Part shown: positions 1 to 7,896 of the stretch, piece after piece
Layout of the letters: each line of letters opens with the position of its first letter
How positions within the stretch are numbered: the first letter of the stretch is position 1
Assembly: GCA_003416985.1 (NCBI GenBank)
Contig: QVIN01000007.1
Location: 1 to 64,000 of the forward strand
Source of the DNA: Duganella sp. BJB480
GTDB lineage: Bacteria; Pseudomonadota; Gammaproteobacteria; Burkholderiales; Burkholderiaceae_D
Direction of reading: 5' to 3'
Length of the DNA: 64,000 nucleotides
Notes under the pieces: model-generated
Told to the model about the DNA's origin: nothing
Databases searched by the model: none
What the model saw: the letters and a program-made list of their open reading frames with translations, nothing else
Made by a program: the position numbers and the translations under genes

Positions 1-811
1 CATGGGTGCCGGGCGTCCAGATGTTGTTGTCGAAGATGCGCTGCAGCGGCGTGTAACCCGCGGGAACCTCGGCGGCGTTCGGGCTGGTGAACGGCACCAT
101 CGCGCCCGGCGTCACGCTTTCGTTGCGGTATTTCGTCTTGACTTCCGACAGGTTGACCAGCGCGCCGACTTCGCCGATGCCGGTTTGCCAGCGGTTGCTG
201 AACATGGCGCTGAGCTGCGGGTTCGCCTTGTTCGCGGGTTCGAGATAGGTTTCACGGGCCGACAGCGAAATCTTCTGGCCCTTGAAATCGAACGGCCGCA
301 GCGACTTCACGTCGACCTGGCCGGCAATGCCGGTTTCCAGCTGGCTGGCGTCGCGCGTCTTGTAGACATCGATCTGGCGAACCAGGGTCGACGGAATGTC
401 CTGGAGCGCGACCTGGGTGCCGGACGCGGTGAAAATCGTGCGGCCGTTCCAGGTTGTCTGGACATCGGGCAGGCCACGGATGGACAAGGTGCCGACCTCG
501 CCGCCGGCGCGGTCGGTGACCTGGATGCCCGTCACGCGCTGCAGCGCTTCGACGACATTGTTATCGGGCAGCTTGCCGATGTCTTCGGCGACGATCGATT
601 CCACCACCTGGTCGCTGGTGCGCTTGATCGCCAGGCTCTTGATCAGCGATGCCTTGACGCCCGTGACCACCACGGTCGCGGCGTCGGTCGGTTCTGTCTT
701 TGCGGCGGCCTCTTGCGCCCACACCGAGGCGCTGCTGAGCAGGCCGGCGCCCATCAGCGCAGTCACGGTCAGCTTCAAGGCGAATGGACGTGCAGATACT
801 TGCGTTTTCAT
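1..811 (-). CDS. TonB-dependent receptor, N-terminal part (cut by window edge)
   Basis: Outer-membrane active-transport receptor; only the first 270 codons are inside the window, running off position 1. The start at 811 gives a signal peptide (MKTQVSARPFALKLTVTALM, cleavage near VWAQ-EA). A short linker and a plug domain follow from about residue 45 (VVVTGVKASLIKSLAIKRTS, then LPDNNVVEALQRVTGIQV and TLSIRGLPDVQTTWNGR). The plug style, with a VVESIVAEDIGKLP stretch, matches the large Xanthomonas/Caulobacter-type receptors that import oligosaccharides and other bulky nutrients. The beta-barrel is outside the window, so substrate cannot be judged. It lies 281 bp downstream of the cyanophycinase genes on the same strand and probably has its own promoter. 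Confidence 0.9.
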   Translation of the reverse strand, partial: MKTQVSARPFALKLTVTALMGAGLLSSASVWAQEAAAKTEPTDAATVVVTGVKASLIKSLAIKRTSDQVVESIVAEDIGKLPDNNVVEALQRVTGIQVTDRAGGEVGTLSIRGLPDVQTTWNGRTIFTASGTQVALQDIPSTLVRQIDVYKTRDASQLETGIAGQVDVKSLRPFDFKGQKISLSARETYLEPANKANPQLSAMFSNRWQTGIGEVGALVNLSEVKTKYRNESVTPGAMVPFTSPNAAEVPAGYTPLQRIFDNNIWTPGTH

Positions 812-1092
812 ACGTCTCCTGTATTTCTAGTTATGGATAAATTTGCTTCTCTAAAATCATCTTAGAGACGCGGCAATAATCAAGCCAATCAATTTTTCTG
901 GGTTTTTAATACCCGTTTCAATATCATGCGGGTCTTGGGGAGGGACGATCAGCTGCGCGCGGGCAGGCGGTTCGCGAGCGGCGTGGTCGCGTTGAATTTT
1001 TCATCCCGGCGCAATTCCGTCGGAATTCAACGACAAGGATGGAAAGGGCCGATCGATGCAGGAAACGCTTTACAGGGCAACGCCCGAAGCAT

Positions 1093-2331
1093 TCAGTTTT
1101 TTTGCACCAGCGACTGGCCGATGTCGAGCGGACGGATGTCGAGCCGCATGTTCAGGATCGAATAGCTCTGCGGCGCCGCCGACGCGTAGCCCACGCTGTC
1201 GCGCGTCTTGGAGAAGGTGAACTGGAAGCCCAGCTCCGGCAGCGTCGTATTGCGGCCGCTGGTGGCGATGCCGATCGCCTCGCTGCGGCGGTTGTTCATC
1301 AGGTTCTCCATCAGCTCGACCACCGCGTTCCTGCCCAGGATGTCGGCCGAGAACACCGGCTCGCGCAGCATCGCCGCGTGCGCCTTGAGCTTGCCGCCCG
1401 CCTTGGCCTGCGACGGCGTGAACGTGTGCGTGCCCAGGTCGTACCGGTCGCCCCGGTCCAGGTAGCTGATCACCGCATTGGAGACGTTGAAGCCGGCGCT
1501 GGCCGGATCGGTGGTGGCGCGGGTCAGGTCGATCAGCAGCGCGCCCTTGTGGCCGACGATCTCCACCCGGCGCCTGCTGTCGACCACCATCGCCGTGTTC
1601 TCGTCGATGCCCAGCCCGAACTTGTAGCCTTTCTTGAGCATGGCCGGGATCATGCGCGCGAAGCGGCCGCGCACCAGCAGGTGCTGGTCGACGAACACGT
1701 CGTCGCCGATGAAGCCCAGCCCCGGCGCGATCTCCCTGCCCTCGGTGACGCCGCCGCGCAGCGTGGCGAACACCGTGTTCGGCGCGTAGAACATGGTGCT
1801 GCTCATGATGGCCGCGCCGGCGCTGCTGCCGGCCACCACGCCGCCGCCGCGGTACAGATCCCACACCGCGTCCAGCACCGCGCTGCGGCTGCCGTCCTCG
1901 CGCACCAGCGCCTGCGTGATGCGGGCCTGGTCGCCGCCGACGAAGAACACGCCGCCGGCCGCGCGCACCGCCGCCGCCAGTTCGGGATCGTCGGCCGCCT
2001 GGCGGAAATCGCGCCCGGCCAGCCGGACCGCCAGCGGCACCAGGAAGGCGTCCGCGCCGTATTGATTGAGGTAGCCGACGATGGCCTCGCCCACCGGCGC
2101 AGGATCGGCGGCGGCCGACGGCAGCACCGCCACCCGCGCGCCCGGTCCGCCGGCCAGCTGCACGATGCGGCGCCAGACGTCGGCGTTGTCCGGCCGCAGG
2201 TTGCCGCCGATGATGACCAATGAACCCCTGGGCGCCGGCGGCGCGGCCTCCGTGGCCGCCAGCGCATCGCCCGGCGGCATGGCGAACATCAGCGCCGCCC
2301 TCAGGCAATGCTTCAAGATTGACATCCGCAT
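1093..2331 (-). CDS. Secreted cyanophycinase (peptidase S51, CphE type), copy 1
   Basis: Serine hydrolase expected to cut cyanophycin (multi-L-arginyl-poly-L-aspartate) into beta-Asp-Arg dipeptides. The 412-residue form starts at 2331, where a hydrophobic leader (MRMSILKHCLRAALMFAMPP) is preceded by a GGGGGCGG purine run; an in-frame ATG at 2382 would place extra residues before the leader. Family marks are SLVIIGGNLRPDN at the start of the fold, FFVGGDQARIT, and the nucleophile elbow VVAGSSAGAAIMS. The length resembles extracellular CphE of Pseudomonas (about 420 residues) rather than intracellular CphB (about 270). It lies 77 bp downstream of a second copy and is probably co-transcribed with it. 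Secretion is inferred from the leader. Confidence 0.86.
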   Translation of the reverse strand: MRMSILKHCLRAALMFAMPPGDALAATEAAPPAPRGSLVIIGGNLRPDNADVWRRIVQLAGGPGARVAVLPSAAADPAPVGEAIVGYLNQYGADAFLVPLAVRLAGRDFRQAADDPELAAAVRAAGGVFFVGGDQARITQALVREDGSRSAVLDAVWDLYRGGGVVAGSSAGAAIMSSTMFYAPNTVFATLRGGVTEGREIAPGLGFIGDDVFVDQHLLVRGRFARMIPAMLKKGYKFGLGIDENTAMVVDSRRRVEIVGHKGALLIDLTRATTDPASAGFNVSNAVISYLDRGDRYDLGTHTFTPSQAKAGGKLKAHAAMLREPVFSADILGRNAVVELMENLMNNRRSEAIGIATSGRNTTLPELGFQFTFSKTRDSVGYASAAPQSYSILNMRLDIRPLDIGQSLVQKN

Positions 2332-2408
2332 AACCGCCCCCGCCATGAAAAAATGGGATGGCGCCCGAAGGCACCATCCCATCCAATATACCCGATTTCG
2401 CGCCGCCG

Positions 2409-3722
2409 TCAGCGATAGCGGTACAGCGGCTGCTGCAGCTGGATCGGCCGGATGTCCATGCGCAGCTTGAGCACCGAATACGCCTCCACCTCGGTCGAGC
2501 TGTAGCCGACGCTGTTGATGGTTTTACTGAAGCGGAACTCGAAGCCCAGGTCCGGATAGGCGTCGCGCGGATTGCCGAAGGCGATGCCGATGGCCTCCTG
2601 CTGGGCGTTGTCGATCAGGTTGACCATCAGGTCCAGCACCGCGTTGTTGCCCAGGATGTCGTTGGTGTAGACCGGCTCGCGCGTGTCGGGCTGGTTGGGA
2701 TCGAGCTTGTTGTCGGCCTTGTCCGGCGACGGCGTGAACTCGCGCGTGACCAGGTTGAACTTGTCGCCCCGGTCCAGGTAACTGATGGTGGCGTTGCTGA
2801 TGTTGAAGCCCTTCACGCCGCGGTCGGTGATCGCGGCCGACAGGTCCAGCAGCAGCGCGCCGCTGTAGCCGATGATCTCGACGTCGCGCTTGGCGTTGAC
2901 CACCATCGCGCTGTTCTCGTCGATGCCCAGGCCGATCTGGTAGCCCTTCTTCAGCATCACCGGGATCATGCGCGCGAAGCGGCCGCGCACCAGCAGGTGC
3001 TGGTCGACGAACACGTCGTCGCCGATGAAGCCCAGGCCGGCCGCGATCTCGTGGCCGTCGTTGACGCCCTGCTTGAGCATGTCCAAGGTCGGCTTGGCGT
3101 CGTAGAACATGGTGGTGCTCATGATGGCCGCGCCGGCGCTGGAGCCGGCCACCACGCCGCCGTCGCGGTACACGTCCCACACCGCGTCCAGCGCCGCCGT
3201 GTGCTTGCCGTCCGGGCGCACCAGCGCCTTGGTGATGCGGGCCTGGTCGCCGCCGGTGAAGTAGATGCCGGTGGCCGAATGGATGGCCGCCACCACCTCG
3301 GGATCCTCGGCGGCCTTGCGGTAGTCGCTATTGGGCAGCGTCACGCCGAGCGGGATGAAGAAGGCCTGGGCGCCGTACTGGTTCAGTTTATTGACCGTGT
3401 TCTGCGCCGACTTCTCGGGATTGATCGAGGCCGAGCCGAACACGCCGATGCGCGCGCCCTTGCCGCCGGCCAGCTGCACGATGCGCTGCCAGACTTCGGC
3501 GTTGTCGGCGCGCAGGCCGCCGCCGATGATGACCAGGCTGCCCGCCGGCGGCGCCAGCACCGGCTTGGGCGGCGGCACCGCCTTGGCCGGCTTGCTGGAC
3601 TTGACCGGCGCCTTGGCGCCAGGCGTGGCGCCGCCGCCCTGCGCCGCGCACACGCCCGCGGCGCCGACCACCAGCAGCCACAGCATGACGAGACGCCGCA
3701 GCGTAAAACCTGTTAATTTCAT
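2409..3722 (-). CDS. Secreted cyanophycinase (peptidase S51, CphE type), copy 2
   Basis: Paralogue of the gene immediately downstream. The 437-residue protein has a signal peptide (RRLVMLWLLVVGAAGVCAAQ), a Pro/Ala/Lys-rich linker (residues 30-60), then the S51 domain. Visible motifs are LVIIGGGLRADNAEVWQRIV, YFTGGDQARITKALV and VVAGSSAGAAIMSTTMF, with Ser195 the predicted nucleophile. The start is supported by GGAAGGGCAAC before ATG. C-terminal parts of the two copies align well (DILGNNAVLDLMVNLIDN versus DILGRNAVVELMENLMNN), so this is a tandem duplication that has diverged mainly at the N terminus. It sits 107 bp downstream of a TonB receptor gene on the same strand, consistent with digestion followed by import. 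Confidence 0.88.
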   Translation of the reverse strand: MKLTGFTLRRLVMLWLLVVGAAGVCAAQGGGATPGAKAPVKSSKPAKAVPPPKPVLAPPAGSLVIIGGGLRADNAEVWQRIVQLAGGKGARIGVFGSASINPEKSAQNTVNKLNQYGAQAFFIPLGVTLPNSDYRKAAEDPEVVAAIHSATGIYFTGGDQARITKALVRPDGKHTAALDAVWDVYRDGGVVAGSSAGAAIMSTTMFYDAKPTLDMLKQGVNDGHEIAAGLGFIGDDVFVDQHLLVRGRFARMIPVMLKKGYQIGLGIDENSAMVVNAKRDVEIIGYSGALLLDLSAAITDRGVKGFNISNATISYLDRGDKFNLVTREFTPSPDKADNKLDPNQPDTREPVYTNDILGNNAVLDLMVNLIDNAQQEAIGIAFGNPRDAYPDLGFEFRFSKTINSVGYSSTEVEAYSVLKLRMDIRPIQLQQPLYRYR

Positions 3723-3742
3723 GTTGCCCTTCCGATGAAAAC

Positions 3743-3768
3743 CGGCGCCAGGCTCTCGCCCGGCGCCG
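3743..3768 (-). terminator. GC hairpin between TonB receptor and cyanophycinase genes
   Basis: CGGCGCC (3743-3749) pairs with GGCGCCG (3762-3768) around a 12-nt loop. Read on the minus strand it is followed by GGTTTTC, so it resembles a weak intrinsic terminator or attenuator. It would lower, not block, read-through from the receptor gene into the cyanophycinase pair. It could also be an mRNA-stabilising hairpin. Confidence 0.35.
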
Positions 3769-3829
3769 TCGATAATGCAGATGATACCAATCTATTACGT
3801 GCTCCGCCTTAAAGCATCATTACGTTACA

Positions 3830-6595
3830 TTACTTGAAGGCGTAATTGGCGCTGGCGTAGAAGCGGCGGCCGCGCGGATCGGTGTAGGTCGGATCATAGC
3901 CCGAGATGAAGTAGAAGGCCTGGTTCGAGTACGGCGGCGCCGTGTCGAACAGGTTCTGCACGCCGGCGCGCAGCTTGAACGCCTTGTTGACCTGCCAGGC
4001 GCCCGACAGGTCCCACAGCGAGTAGGCCTTCACGTGGTTGGCCGCCACCACCGTGCCGTCGTCGGTGTTGATGGCCGAGTTCTGGTCCTCGTAGCCGCGC
4101 GAATAGGTGTTCGACAGGCTGGCCGACAGCGGGCCGCGCTCCCAGTCGAAGGTGACGGTGTGGCGCCAGCGCGGCACCACGCCGTCGGTGACGAAGCGGC
4201 CCAGGTTGCTCAGGTAGGGGTCGCCCACGGCGTTCTGGATCTTCGAGTTGAGCACATAGGTGCCCGACAGGTGGCCGCCGAAGGTGCCGGCCCAGGTCTT
4301 GACGTCGCGGTAGTCCAGCGTCAGGTCCAGGCCCGAGGCCAGCTGCGCGCCGCGGTTCTCCTTGCGCATGTCGATGTAGTCGATCTTGCCGTTGGCCTTG
4401 CGGTGCACCAGGCTGCCGTACTTGGCCAGGTTGCCCAGGATGATGTCGTCGCCGATCTCGCTGATCAGGTCGGTGCGCTTGATGTTCCAGTAGTCCAGCG
4501 TCATGCTGGCCTGCTTGGACGGCTCGATCACCATGCCCAGCGAGTACTGGCGGCTGTGCTCGGGCTTGAGGTCGACGTTCGAATAGCGGCGCGTGTTCCA
4601 GTTGTCGGCGCAGTCGGCCAGGCTGTTGTCGACCGTGGCGCACAGCACCGGGTCGGGCAGCGTCGCGGTGCTGCTGTAGACGGTCGGCCGGTACAGGTCC
4701 GACATCGACGGCGCGCGGAAGCCGCGTCCGGCCGAGGCGCGGAACAGCATGGTCTTGGCCGGCATGTAGCTCACACCGATCTTGGGACTGGCGGCGCCGC
4801 CGACCACCTGGTAGTGGTCGTAGCGCGCCGACAGCTGCGCCTCCCACTGCTTGTTGAACGGCAGCAGCAGCTCGCCGTACACCGCCTGCACCGTGCGCTT
4901 GTCGCTGGTGGGACGGCCGCCCTCGGGCGCGTCGTCGTTGTTGATGTTGTTACTGAGCAGCAGCGCCGACGGCGTGAAGTCGGTGCGCTCGTGGCGCAGC
5001 TCGCCGCCCACGGCCAGCGCGGCCTCGCCGCCGGCCAGCGTGCCGACCGCGTGCGACACCTTGAAGTCCAGCGAGTCCATCACGCCGCGCGCGTGGCGCA
5101 CGTCGTCGTTGACCTGGATCGAGTCGAGCAGCGCCACGCCGGCCGCGCTGGACGGGCCGAAGGGGTTGATGGTGCCGTCGTAGATGCCCTGCACCAGCTT
5201 GTCGTACAGCAGGTAGCCGTGGGTGTCCTTGTCCTTGATGGTGTTGACGCTGTGGTTCAGGCCGATGTCGTAGTCGAAGCCGCGCGCGCTGCCGGTCAGG
5301 CCGACCACGTAGCGCTGGCTTTCGCTGGTGAGCTCGCTGGTGCGGCGGCCCGCGTCGTTCAGGCGGATGCGCAGCTCGACGTCGCCGACCACGTCGTCGT
5401 CCGCGCTGGCCTCGTCCGAATCGAGGTTGTACTTGGCCAGCGCCGGGATCTTCTTGTAGTTGATCGGCGCGCTCACGCGCGCGGTCGAGGCCACGTAGTT
5501 GGTCTTGGAGCGGCTCAGCGCGATCTCGGCGAACAGCTGGTTGTCGGCGTTGAGCTGCAGCACGCCGCGCGTGAGCAGGTTGGCCTTGTCCGACTTCGGA
5601 TACAGCTCGGTGTCGCGCATGTAGTTGTAGGTGCAGGCGTCGACCCCGCCGATGCCGGCCGGCAGGTACAGATTGGCCGGCGGCGCGCAGTTCGGCACCG
5701 ACAGGTTGATGGTGCGGTTGGTCAGCGGCTTGCCGTTGAGGGTGAAGCCGTTGTCGTTCAGGTAGTCGCGCTGGGCGCCGGTCAGGCGGATGTTGGCCGG
5801 CGACGTGAAGCCCGACAGCAGGTGCGGCAGGCGCTCGGGGATTTGCAGCTTGTCGATGAACTTGCGCTGCGAGGTGCTCAGCGCGTCGGTGCGCTGCAGG
5901 TCCACCACCGCGAACACATTGTAGCCGTCCCTGGCCAGGTCGCCGGTGCCGGCGGTCAGCGTGGCGGTGCGCTTGCCGGCGCCGCCCTCGTCGGTCTTGG
6001 CGCCGTAGGCGTTCAGCTCCACGCCCTGGAAGTCCTTGCGGGTGATGAAGTTGATCACGCCGCCGATGGCGTCGGTGCCGTACAGCGCCGAGGCGCCGTC
6101 CAGCAGCACCTCGACGCGCTGGATGGCGGCGGCCGGGATGTTGTTCAGGTCGACGCCGGTGTCGTCGCCGGGCGAGGCGAAGTTGGCCATGCGGCGGCCG
6201 TTGAGCAGCACCAGCGTGGACGAGGTGCCGATGCCGCGCAGGTTGGCGCTGTTGAAGCCGCGCTGGTCGTGGCCGTCGGTGATGCTGGCGCCGTCGGTCA
6301 GGCCGCCGACGTTGGCCGACACCCGCGCCATCAGCTCGGAGGCGGTGGTCACGCCGGCCTTCTCGATCTCCTCGCGGGTGATCACCTGCACCGGCAGCGC
6401 CGTCTCGGACTCGATGCGGCGGATCGCCGAACCGGTGATCTCCACCCTCGGCAGCACGGTCGGATTGGTTGGCGCGGCCGGCGCCTCCTGCGCCAGCGCC
6501 GCCTGCCCCAGCAGCCCCGCCACCGCGCCCGCGCTCAGGGCCAGGCGCACCGATCGCGCCATCGTCGAAACTCGCATGCTTTGCACATCACCCAT
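3830..6595 (-). CDS. TonB-dependent receptor, cyanophycinase-linked
   Basis: Outer-membrane receptor of 921 residues with a signal peptide (ARSVRLALSAGAVAGLLGQAALA). The plug domain covers about residues 50-170 (RVEITGSAIRRIESETALPV, GVTTASELMARVSANVGGL, GTSSTLVLLNGRRMANF, VEVLLDGASALYGTDAIGGV). A long beta-barrel ends in the aromatic/basic C terminus YASANYAFK. GSAIRR after the TonB-box-like VEITG is typical of the SusC-like/oligopeptide class in proteobacteria. ATG 6595 follows CAGAGAGAAAAACC; internal ATGs at 6577 and 6562 are possible. From its position directly upstream of two secreted cyanophycinases, the inferred cargo is beta-Asp-Arg dipeptide or cyanophycin fragments. The sequence itself does not prove the cargo. 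Confidence 0.9.
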   Translation of the reverse strand: MGDVQSMRVSTMARSVRLALSAGAVAGLLGQAALAQEAPAAPTNPTVLPRVEITGSAIRRIESETALPVQVITREEIEKAGVTTASELMARVSANVGGLTDGASITDGHDQRGFNSANLRGIGTSSTLVLLNGRRMANFASPGDDTGVDLNNIPAAAIQRVEVLLDGASALYGTDAIGGVINFITRKDFQGVELNAYGAKTDEGGAGKRTATLTAGTGDLARDGYNVFAVVDLQRTDALSTSQRKFIDKLQIPERLPHLLSGFTSPANIRLTGAQRDYLNDNGFTLNGKPLTNRTINLSVPNCAPPANLYLPAGIGGVDACTYNYMRDTELYPKSDKANLLTRGVLQLNADNQLFAEIALSRSKTNYVASTARVSAPINYKKIPALAKYNLDSDEASADDDVVGDVELRIRLNDAGRRTSELTSESQRYVVGLTGSARGFDYDIGLNHSVNTIKDKDTHGYLLYDKLVQGIYDGTINPFGPSSAAGVALLDSIQVNDDVRHARGVMDSLDFKVSHAVGTLAGGEAALAVGGELRHERTDFTPSALLLSNNINNDDAPEGGRPTSDKRTVQAVYGELLLPFNKQWEAQLSARYDHYQVVGGAASPKIGVSYMPAKTMLFRASAGRGFRAPSMSDLYRPTVYSSTATLPDPVLCATVDNSLADCADNWNTRRYSNVDLKPEHSRQYSLGMVIEPSKQASMTLDYWNIKRTDLISEIGDDIILGNLAKYGSLVHRKANGKIDYIDMRKENRGAQLASGLDLTLDYRDVKTWAGTFGGHLSGTYVLNSKIQNAVGDPYLSNLGRFVTDGVVPRWRHTVTFDWERGPLSASLSNTYSRGYEDQNSAINTDDGTVVAANHVKAYSLWDLSGAWQVNKAFKLRAGVQNLFDTAPPYSNQAFYFISGYDPTYTDPRGRRFYASANYAFK

Positions 6596-6638
6596 GGTTT
6601 TTCTCTCTGATTGTTATATAAATGATTTCATAAAACTA

Positions 6639-6667
6639 ACTGTACGCAAGTCGCAGGGAAAACTCAA
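6639..6667 (-). promoter_or_regulatory. Candidate sigma70 promoter for the TonB receptor
   Basis: On the minus strand TTGAGT (6667-6662) and TACAGT (6644-6639) are separated by exactly 17 bp, with four of six matches in each hexamer. Transcription would start about 35-40 nt before the receptor ATG at 6595. The 160-bp divergent region 6596-6755 must also carry the promoter of the AstE-like gene, so shared control of uptake and catabolism is possible. No transcript evidence is available. Confidence 0.35.
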
Positions 6668-6755
6668 GAAACCCGGGCCCGTTTCGCCGCGCAGCGATTT
6701 ACTTTGTGAAAATAGTGCTACATACTCAATCTTTGTCGAAAAAACCCGCCCCGCC

Positions 6756-7895
6756 ATGCAAGTACAACAACATCCCCTGACCGGCCCGCACAGCAGCGCC
6801 GCCTACCAACTGACCAGTTTTCACTACGGCCGCCCCGGCGCCGGCAAAAAGGTCTACATCCAGGCCTCGCTGCACGCCGACGAGGTGCCCGGCATGCTGG
6901 TGGCGCAATTCCTGCGCAAGGAGCTGGCCGCGCTGGACGCGGCCGGGCGCATCGCCGGCGAAGTGGTCCTGGTGCCGGCCGCCAACCCGATCGGGCTGGC
7001 GCAGGCCATCCACGGCGCCGCCTTCGGCCGCTTCGACCTCACCACCGGCATCAACTTCAACCGCTCGTACAAGCACGTGGCCGACGACCTGAAACAGTCG
7101 CTGGACGGCCTGCTGGGGCCGGACGCCGACGCCAACGTGCGGCTGATCCGCGAGCACGCGCGCGCCTCGATCGCCGCCTGGCAGCCGGCCACCGACGCCG
7201 ACGCGCTCAAGAAAACGCTGATGACGCTGGCGGTGGACGCCGACATCGTGCTCGACCTGCACTGCGACAACGAGGCGGTGCTGCACATGTACGCCGGCAC
7301 GCCGCTGGCCGAGGCGGCCGCGCCGCTGGCGGCCATCCTGGGCGCGCACGCGCTGCTGCTGGCCTACCAGGCCGGCGGCGAGCCGTTCGACGAGGCCTGC
7401 AGCCGGCTGTGGTGGGACCTGGATAAGCACTTCGAGGGCCGCTACCCGATCCCGGCCGCCTGCCTGTCGACCACGGTCGAGCTGCGCGGCGAGATGGAGG
7501 TGAGCTACGCGCTGGCCGAGCGGGACGCGGCCGGCCTGATCCAGTTCCTGACGCTGAGCGGCGTGCTGCTGGCGGCCGACGCCGCCGCAGCGGCCGCGGC
7601 CGCCGTGCTGCCGGCGCCGCTGTGCGCGGCCACGCCGCTGGAGGGGGTCGAACCGCTGTACGCGCCGCACGCCGGCATCCTGGTCTACACGCGCGAGCTG
7701 GGCGCGCGGGTGGCGCCGGGCGACGCCATCGCCGACCTGATCGACCCGGTCGGCGGCGACACCACGGTGATCCGCGCCGGCGTGGCCGGCGTGTTCTTCG
7801 CGCGCAGCGCGCACCGCCACGTGATCCGTGGCATGAACGTCGGCAAGATCGCCGGCGCCCAGGCCTACCGGGCCGGCGACCTGCTGAGCCAATAA
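6756..7895 (+). CDS. Succinylglutamate desuccinylase/aspartoacylase family (M14) zinc hydrolase
   Basis: Predicted cytoplasmic zinc amidohydrolase of 379 residues. Zinc-site motifs are visible: QASLHADEVPGM (His and Glu ligands, about residues 32-40), INFNRSYKH (substrate-binding Asn-Arg), and DIVLDLHCDNEAV (third ligand His). The C-terminal part (ILVYTRELGARVAPGDAIAD) is the beta-rich domain typical of the AstE/AspA family. Start 6756 was chosen because similarity begins there; the frame is open upstream without family sequence. The carrier gene follows after one base, so the two form an operon. Relatives remove succinyl from succinylglutamate or acetyl from acetylaspartate. Because beta-Asp-Arg is chemically an aminosuccinyl-arginine, hydrolysis of cyanophycin dipeptides is a reasonable inference here. 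Confidence 0.85.
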   Translation: MQVQQHPLTGPHSSAAYQLTSFHYGRPGAGKKVYIQASLHADEVPGMLVAQFLRKELAALDAAGRIAGEVVLVPAANPIGLAQAIHGAAFGRFDLTTGINFNRSYKHVADDLKQSLDGLLGPDADANVRLIREHARASIAAWQPATDADALKKTLMTLAVDADIVLDLHCDNEAVLHMYAGTPLAEAAAPLAAILGAHALLLAYQAGGEPFDEACSRLWWDLDKHFEGRYPIPAACLSTTVELRGEMEVSYALAERDAAGLIQFLTLSGVLLAADAAAAAAAAVLPAPLCAATPLEGVEPLYAPHAGILVYTRELGARVAPGDAIADLIDPVGGDTTVIRAGVAGVFFARSAHRHVIRGMNVGKIAGAQAYRAGDLLSQ

Positions 7896-7896
7896 G

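Noticed and set aside
991..1031. GTTGAATT...AATTCAAC and AATTCC-GTC-GGAATT inverted repeats after the first cyanophycinase
   Set aside because: They can fold, but no T-run follows on either strand at the right place, so a terminator call is not justified.
4034..6610. 858-codon plus-strand open frame opposite the TonB receptor
   Set aside because: Shadow of the receptor gene; low-complexity Val/Ala/Gln sequence with no recognisable fold.
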